From Candidatus Pelagibacter sp. (GTDB lineage Bacteria; Pseudomonadota; Alphaproteobacteria; Pelagibacterales; Pelagibacteraceae), in assembly GCA_028097645.1 (NCBI GenBank), contig JAOHEU010000024.1, forward strand, positions 1-10,495: a stretch of 10,495 bases of DNA, written 5' to 3'. Of the stretch, positions 6,821 through 10,495 are shown one piece after another (within the stretch, counting starts at the first letter, position 1; each line of letters opens with the position of its first letter). The notes beneath the pieces are model-generated. The model had not been told where the DNA came from, did not search any database, and worked only from the letters and a program-made list of their open reading frames with translations. The translations under genes and the position numbers were made by a program.

Positions 6821-7843
6821 TTAGTTAACTTTTCTATAATTTGATAAATATAGAAAATATAAAGTTGATAAAATAATTAGAATAGAATTTATCTGGTGTA
6901 AGGATGCATAAAAAATCTTTACTCCAGATAAAAGAGTTAATATCCCCAAAACAACTTGTAGAAACAAACTAATTCCAATTATAAAAATAGGTTTTCTGAA
7001 TATTTCATTACAGTCTTTGAGAACATAAAAAAGAATGTAGATATAAATACCTAAAATTAAATAAGCTAAATTTCTATGAATAAATTGAACTATAGATGGA
7101 TTGTCAAAAACATTTATATTTAAAAATTCAATAAATTGACTGTCGTCAGGAAAATAGGATGAGCCCATTAAAGGCCAAGTATTATAAACTTTCCCAGCAT
7201 CCATTCCTGATACAAAGGCACCTATTACTAATTGTAAAAATAATAAAAAAAGAAAAACTTTTATTAAATTTGTATTAATTGAAATATATTGTGCTTGAAT
7301 TTTAGTTAATTTAAGAAATTTCCAAAATATTACAGACAAAATTATAAAGGCTGTTACCAAATGTAATGAAAGTCTGTAATGACTGACATCAACCCTATCT
7401 ATTAAACCACTAGATACCATATACCAACCAATAAAACCTTGAAAACAAACTAATATAAAGATTAATCCATAGTTTTTCAAAATTCTTAAACCATATTTGA
7501 TTGAAAAAAATATAAGTGGTAACAATACAGATAAACCAATTAATCTACCCAATTGACGGTGACCCCACTCCCACCAAAAAATTACCTTAAATTCATTCAG
7601 TGTCATATTATAATTTTGTTCACTAAATTCAGGAATAGTTTTATAGAGTTCAAAATAATCAATCCATTTATCATTTGCATGTGGCGGAATAAATCCCACA
7701 AATAATTCCCATGTTGTTATAGATAATCCAGAGTCAGTTAATCTTGTTAAGCCACCAACTAAAATTATAAGAATTATAAGTACAATAAGTGTAAGTAACC
7801 AAACTTTTAATTGATTATTTAAATGACTATTCTGACTGTACAT
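6821..7843 (-). CDS. ctaA: heme A synthase (COX15/CtaA family)
   Basis: Inner-membrane enzyme that oxidises the methyl group of heme O to the formyl group of heme A for aa3-type cytochrome oxidase. It has 340 residues with about eight membrane helices, as in the proteobacterial form. Helix 1 leads into GGLTRLTDSGLSITTWE (30-46). Candidate heme-ligand histidines are H95 in WEWGHRQLGR, H161 in HYRLSLHL, H256 in FIHRNLAYLI and H316 in SLHQINSILI; H155 (VSHYR) is also present. GAFVSGMDAGKVYNTWPLMGSSYFPDD (208-234) is a family signature between the halves. The paired loop cysteines of Bacillus CtaA are not seen, as expected for this branch. It converges with metY (30 bases between stops) and diverges from the chorismate mutase gene (43 bases). 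No ctaB or cox genes lie within the window. Confidence 0.95.
   Translation of the reverse strand: MYSQNSHLNNQLKVWLLTLIVLIILIILVGGLTRLTDSGLSITTWELFVGFIPPHANDKWIDYFELYKTIPEFSEQNYNMTLNEFKVIFWWEWGHRQLGRLIGLSVLLPLIFFSIKYGLRILKNYGLIFILVCFQGFIGWYMVSSGLIDRVDVSHYRLSLHLVTAFIILSVIFWKFLKLTKIQAQYISINTNLIKVFLFLLFLQLVIGAFVSGMDAGKVYNTWPLMGSSYFPDDSQFIEFLNINVFDNPSIVQFIHRNLAYLILGIYIYILFYVLKDCNEIFRKPIFIIGISLFLQVVLGILTLLSGVKIFYASLHQINSILIILSTLYFLYLSNYRKVN
6830..6857. terminator. inverted repeat between convergent metY and ctaA, possible bidirectional terminator
   Basis: TTTTCTATA (6830-6838) and TATAGAAAA (6849-6857) form a perfect 9-base-pair stem with a 10-base loop, 40 bases after the metY stop and overlapping the last codons of ctaA. 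A-rich and T-rich flanks on each side would give a short U-run in either direction. The stem has only one G-C pair, so strength is doubtful. Confidence 0.35.
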
Positions 7844-7860
7844 ATATAGATAAATATAAT
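7832..7860 (+). promoter_or_regulatory. predicted promoter of the chorismate mutase gene
   Basis: CTGACT (7832-7837) and a perfect TATAAT (7855-7860) are separated by 17 bases. The expected start is near 7867, giving a leader of about 20 bases without a Shine-Dalgarno. The -35 box and part of the spacer lie inside the first codons of ctaA on the other strand, so the two genes share an overlapping divergent control region. A ctaA promoter on the minus strand was not clear. Confidence 0.5.
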
Positions 7861-7886
7861 AATTATTAATATATCCAATAAATTAA

Positions 7887-8177
7887 ATGTCGCCAAAAAA
7901 TAAAAAAAAATTAGACGGTATACGTATAAAACTAGATAAATTAGATAATAAACTTCTAGCTTTAATAAAGTATAGAACTTCTCTCGTTAAAGAAGTTCTC
8001 AAGTTAAAAGAATTTAAAAAAGAAATTGTAGATCAAAAAAGAATTAATTTTATTTTAAATAAGATTAAAGGGAAATCCAAAAAACTTAAAATAGATCCAA
8101 AAATTACTAATCGTATATGGAAGAATATGATCTGGTCTTATATTGATTACGAAAGAAGGAATTTTAAAAAGAAGTAA
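7887..8177 (+). CDS. chorismate mutase, AroQ class (free-standing, monofunctional)
   Basis: A 96-residue all-helical protein with the chorismate mutase type II pattern. The enzyme rearranges chorismate to prephenate, the first step towards phenylalanine and tyrosine, in the cytoplasm as a dimer. Visible are R13 in IRIKLDKLDNKLLALIKYR, R30 in KYRTSLVKEVLKLK, K41, then D49 and R52 in IVDQKR. These match the E. coli active-site set R11, R28, K39, D48 and R51 by my hand alignment. The C-terminal helix ends IWKNMIWSYIDYERRNF. The residue after R52 is Ile where the family normally has a catalytic Glu. The protein is very lysine-rich. There is no fused prephenate dehydratase or DAHP synthase domain, and both ends look complete. 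The stop codon directly touches the stop codon of rpmG on the other strand. Confidence 0.88.
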   Translation: MSPKNKKKLDGIRIKLDKLDNKLLALIKYRTSLVKEVLKLKEFKKEIVDQKRINFILNKIKGKSKKLKIDPKITNRIWKNMIWSYIDYERRNFKKK

Positions 8178-8369
8178 TTACTTACTGTGAGGTGGAAGTT
8201 TTTTTTCCACAAATGTTTCATGTTTTCTTGTAGCAGGATTATATTTCTTTGCTGAAAGTTTAACTTTTGCTTTTTCGCCGCCAGCTGGTTTTTTAACGTA
8301 ATAAAAGAAAGGACTATCAGGTTTTGACTCAGGAACTAATCTAACTTTTACATGTGTTTTTTTTGCCAT
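8178..8369 (-). CDS. rpmG: 50S ribosomal protein L33
   Basis: Small basic large-subunit protein of 63 residues. The start MAKKTHVKVRLVPES, the middle FFYYVKKPAGGEKAKVKLSAKKYNP and HETFVEKK are characteristic. It is slightly longer than the 50-55 residues typical of L33, in line with alphaproteobacterial forms. It has no CxxC pairs, so it is the zinc-free version. It begins one base after the merR-like gene's stop and is the last gene of the chaperone-rpmF-plsX operon. Confidence 0.95.
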   Translation of the reverse strand: MAKKTHVKVRLVPESKPDSPFFYYVKKPAGGEKAKVKLSAKKYNPATRKHETFVEKKLPPHSK

Positions 8370-8370
8370 T

Positions 8371-8742
8371 TTATTTTAAATCTTTTAAATTTTTAACAAT
8401 TTTAGAAATTTTCACTAATTTATTTCTTAAATTATCAGCTTTTATAGAATTATTTGCCATTTCGTCAAGTTCTAAAGATTGCTCTCCATTAAGTATCTTT
8501 TTCACGCCATTAATAGTCATACCTTGTTCTTTAAGTAGAAATTTAACTTTTTTAAGAAGATTAATGCAATCTTCGTCATAATATCTTCTATTTGAATTTA
8601 GGATTTTTGGCTTAATTTGCTTAAACTGAGTTTCCCAAAATCTTATTATATGTGTTGGAAGTTCGCCCTTCTTATTGGATTTTAAATTTAATATTTTAGC
8701 AACTTCACCTATAGTTTTGTAAGCACTGTCAGATTTATCCAT
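8371..8742 (-). CDS. MerR-family transcriptional regulator
   Basis: A 123-residue DNA-binding protein. An N-terminal MerR winged helix-turn-helix spans about residues 9-84. It begins YKTIGEVAKILNL, followed by a wing with HIIRFWETQFKQIKP (31-45), then NRRYYDEDCINLLKKVKFLLKEQGMTINGVKKIL, the usual recognition and wing-2 segments. The C-terminal 40 residues form a charged, probably coiled-coil, dimerisation helix with no metal-binding cysteine cluster and no obvious ligand domain. This type sits next to ihfA in many Alphaproteobacteria; its target is unknown. Its start overlaps the end of ihfA by eight bases, indicating translational coupling. The single cysteine (in DEDC) is not in a metal-sensor position. 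Confidence 0.9.
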   Translation of the reverse strand: MDKSDSAYKTIGEVAKILNLKSNKKGELPTHIIRFWETQFKQIKPKILNSNRRYYDEDCINLLKKVKFLLKEQGMTINGVKKILNGEQSLELDEMANNSIKADNLRNKLVKISKIVKNLKDLK

Positions 8743-9034
8743 TATCTTTTAAATTTACAAAATCTTTAAATTCTTTTGAAGGTTTAAATAATACTACATC
8801 TCTACTTGAAATCATTTTAGTTTCTTTAGTTTTTGGATTTCTTCCTATTCGTGATTTTTTTTGTCTTATAGAAAAAGTTCCAAATTTTGATAATTTTAAT
8901 TTTTTTTCTTGTTTAATATTAGAAACAATTGTTGACAAAAAATCCTCAATAAGATTTTCTGAAATTTGTTTAGAAAAACCTAATTGCATATAAACTAAAT
9001 TAACTAAGTCTTTTTTAGTTAAGTTTATTCTCAT
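8735..9034 (-). CDS. ihfA: integration host factor alpha subunit
   Basis: Nucleoid protein of the HU/IHF family that bends DNA at specific sites as a heterodimer with IHF-beta. It has 99 residues. It opens LTKKDLVNLVYMQLGFSKQISENLIEDFLSTI. The KLSKFGTFSIRQKKSRIGRNPKTKE segment contains the arm with the GRNP intercalating proline, and VVLFKPSKEFKDFVN closes the fold. MISSRDVV in place of the more usual I(P)ARRVV, and the genomic position between plsX and a MerR gene, favour IHF-alpha over HU. It begins four bases after plsX and overlaps the MerR gene by eight bases. Confidence 0.92.
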   Translation of the reverse strand: MRINLTKKDLVNLVYMQLGFSKQISENLIEDFLSTIVSNIKQEKKLKLSKFGTFSIRQKKSRIGRNPKTKETKMISSRDVVLFKPSKEFKDFVNLKDNG

Positions 9035-9038
9035 TTAT

Positions 9039-10040
9039 TTAAATGTTTTGTTTGATCTTTTCTATCAAATTACCTTTTACAATTCTATGACAAACATCTA
9101 AAGAATTTGAAAATCCTATATAATCTGTACCTCCATGGCTTTTTACTACTGGATGATCAAGACCAAGGAATATAGCACCATTATAAAGTCTTGGATCTAG
9201 GCGTTTTTTAAATTTATTCAAATTTGAAATATTTAATAGCGATGAAATCTTTCCAATAATGGATCCAGTCATTGCTTTTTTAAGTTCACTTGTAATAAAG
9301 TTTGCCGTCCCTTCAGCTGTTTTTAAAGCTACGTTACCAGTGAAACCGTCAGAAACAATTACATTAACTTCTCCATCCATTAAATGGTTTCCTTCTATAT
9401 ACCCAGAAAAATTAAAGTTTTCAGACATCTTGTCATTAAGAACTTGATATGTTTCTTTAATAGTTTCATTTCCTTTAAGTTCCTCTGATCCTATATTTAA
9501 TAAACCTACATTTGGTTTTTCTCCATTATATAAAGATGTATAAAGTGCAGCACCCATAATTGAAAAATCTAATAAATTTTTTGAGCTACACTCAATATTT
9601 GCACCCAAATCTAATACAACACTCATTCCTTTTTTATTTGGCCATAAAGCAGATAGAGCTGGTTTATCAATATTCTCAATCATTTTAAGATTTAGTTTTG
9701 AAATAACTAATAGAGCACCTGTATTCCCTGCTGATACAACTATATCGGCCTCTTTATTTTTTACACTGTCTATAGCAAGCCACATGCTAGTATTTTTTCC
9801 TCTTTTAGCGCCTTCAAGGGGACTGTCAGTACTTTTTACTACATCTGTAGTATGGATTATTTCATAAAAATCAGTCTTGATCTTATTACCAATAAGTTCT
9901 CTGATTATCTTTTCATCACCAAAAATTTTAAAAAATACATTTTTATTTTTACTATGATTAAGAATTATTCCATCAATAGTCTTGTTAGGTGAATTATCAC
10001 CTCCCATTGCATCCACTGCAATTTTAATCAGATCTGTCAT
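9039..10040 (-). CDS. plsX: phosphate acyltransferase PlsX
   Basis: Makes acyl-phosphate from acyl-ACP, the acyl donor used by PlsY in the first acylation of glycerol-3-phosphate; a peripheral membrane enzyme. It has 333 residues, normal length. The N-terminal IAVDAMGGDNSP is at about 7-18. STDSPLEGAKRGKNTSM, DIVVSAGNTGALLV, VLDLGANIECS, LLNIGSEELKGNE and VIVSDGFTGNVALKTAEG are all PlsX hallmarks. GLDHPVVKSHGGTD lies near the C-terminus. It starts 13 bases after rpmF. The gene expected next in most bacteria, fabH, is absent; ihfA follows at once. No Shine-Dalgarno is visible. Confidence 0.97.
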   Translation of the reverse strand: MTDLIKIAVDAMGGDNSPNKTIDGIILNHSKNKNVFFKIFGDEKIIRELIGNKIKTDFYEIIHTTDVVKSTDSPLEGAKRGKNTSMWLAIDSVKNKEADIVVSAGNTGALLVISKLNLKMIENIDKPALSALWPNKKGMSVVLDLGANIECSSKNLLDFSIMGAALYTSLYNGEKPNVGLLNIGSEELKGNETIKETYQVLNDKMSENFNFSGYIEGNHLMDGEVNVIVSDGFTGNVALKTAEGTANFITSELKKAMTGSIIGKISSLLNISNLNKFKKRLDPRLYNGAIFLGLDHPVVKSHGGTDYIGFSNSLDVCHRIVKGNLIEKIKQNI

Positions 10041-10053
10041 TTTAGATTTTATA

Positions 10054-10236
10054 TTATTCTTTTGGGTCTAAAACTTGTCTACCCTTGTACATTCCAGTTT
10101 TTAAATCTAAATGATGAGATAATCTGTACTCACCAGATTTTTTATCTTCAACAATATTCTTTGTTGAATATTTCATCGTTTGAGCTCTTCTCATTCCAGT
10201 TCTGGAAGGCGTTTGTTTTCGTTTCGGTACAGCCAT
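10054..10236 (-). CDS. rpmF: 50S ribosomal protein L32
   Basis: A 60-residue basic large-subunit protein. [19 protein letters not shown] is the universal L32 start. The rest ([27 protein letters not shown]) matches the alphaproteobacterial form, without the zinc-binding cysteines of other lineages. It lies two bases after the preceding gene and 13 before plsX, the common rpmF-plsX pairing. Confidence 0.97.
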   Translation of the reverse strand: MAVPKRKQTPSRTGMRRAQTMKYSTKNIVEDKKSGEYRLSHHLDLKTGMYKGRQVLDPKE

Positions 10237-10238
10237 AA

Positions 10239-10495
10239 TTATGGGTTACTTACACTTTTTAAATAAGAATTCAAAGTTTTTTTTGATAAATTATCATTAA
10301 ATAGTTCAAAATAATCATACAATTCATCAATTTTGTTAAAATCAGATAAAAAGATAGAAAACTTTTCTATTTTTTGTGTTCTTGATAAATTATTCCAAAA
10401 ATGTATCTCGGAAACCATTGAATGAAATAAATTTATGTAATCCTTCATTTTTTTATTAATAGACTGATCTCCATAACCAATTTCTCTAATACTAA
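10239..10495 (-). CDS. C-terminal part of a ubiquinol-cytochrome c chaperone-like protein (CBP3/UbcC family), cut by window edge
   Basis: The frame stays open beyond the internal ATG at 10448 to the window end. Including it gives [18 protein letters not shown] before [15 protein letters not shown]. The R-E-(I/M)-G-x-G-D-x-S/A-(V/I)-x-K-x-(M/V)-K pattern is what I recall from the alphaproteobacterial ubiquinol-cytochrome c chaperone family (related to mitochondrial Cbp3, which assists cytochrome b assembly). The M at 10448 is therefore probably internal, not a start. About 85 residues are present; the N-terminal part lies outside. The position upstream of rpmF-plsX agrees with that family's usual neighbourhood. 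The tail ends in [11 protein letters not shown], two bases before rpmF. The call rests on one short motif and context. Confidence 0.6.
   Translation of the reverse strand, partial: SIREIGYGDQSINKKMKDYINLFHSMVSEIHFWNNLSRTQKIEKFSIFLSDFNKIDELYDYFELFNDNLSKKTLNSYLKSVSNP

Noticed and set aside
8192..8210. Inverted repeat GTGGAA / TTCCAC with a T-rich loop near the rpmG 3' end
   Set aside because: The T-run is in the loop, not after the stem, and the bases encode the conserved L33 tail, so it does not look like an intrinsic terminator.
8354..8581. Plus-strand 75-codon frame opposite the MerR gene
   Set aside because: Phe/Ser-rich shadow of the lysine-rich minus-strand gene, no motif.
9259..9447. 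Plus-strand 62-codon frame opposite plsX
   Set aside because: Antisense to conserved PlsX motifs (the GFTGNV region); no independent support.
10239..10448. A complete 69-residue hypothetical gene starting at 10448
   Set aside because: The frame is open upstream to the window edge and the upstream codons carry a recognisable family-like motif, so it is annotated as a partial longer gene.

Overview
The window reads as a compact, AT-rich alphaproteobacterial chromosome segment, most likely from the SAR11 / Candidatus Pelagibacter group. Three things suggest this: very low G+C by eye, genes that abut or overlap by a few bases with almost no spacer DNA, and lysine/isoleucine/asparagine-rich proteins. 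The gene groupings and the SAM-responsive leader ahead of metY fit the same group. The assignment is inference from content; no marker gene was aligned. I see no mobile element, CRISPR, tRNA or rRNA.

Region 1 (minus strand, about 5292 down to 21) is one apparent transcription unit: rplM, rpsI, argC, a tiny lipoprotein, hom, an AEC-family permease and an EamA/DMT-family permease. rplM-rpsI-argC-lipoprotein-hom-AEC are linked by 33 bases at most, several with stop/start overlaps. It joins ribosomal proteins to arginine (ArgC) and threonine/methionine (homoserine dehydrogenase) synthesis, then two exporters or importers of unknown substrate.

Region 2 (5255-5461) is the only sizeable intergenic stretch and the most interesting part. 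It carries the divergent rplM promoter and a structured metY leader. The leader has two consecutive SAM-aptamer-like pseudoknots: a SAM-II-like element (about 5334-5382) and a SAM-V element (5402-5457) that runs into the metY Shine-Dalgarno sequence. metY (plus strand, 5462-6790) encodes O-acetylhomoserine sulfhydrylase, so SAM, the end product, would shut off methionine synthesis at its sulfur-incorporation step. Homoserine, the precursor of its substrate, comes from hom in Region 1.

Region 3 (6821-8177): ctaA (heme A synthase, minus strand) converges on metY and diverges from a free-standing AroQ-type chorismate mutase gene (plus strand), whose promoter overlaps the ctaA start.

Region 4 (minus strand, 10495 down to 8178) is a tight operon. 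It runs from the C-terminal part of a ubiquinol-cytochrome c chaperone-like protein (cut by the window edge) through rpmF, plsX, ihfA and a MerR-family regulator to rpmG. Compared with the usual alphaproteobacterial cluster, a DUF177/YceD gene before rpmF-plsX and fabH after plsX are both missing, with only 2 and 4 bases at those junctions. No unprecedented multigene system is evident; the strongest candidate for close study is the two- (possibly three-) unit SAM-sensing leader of metY.
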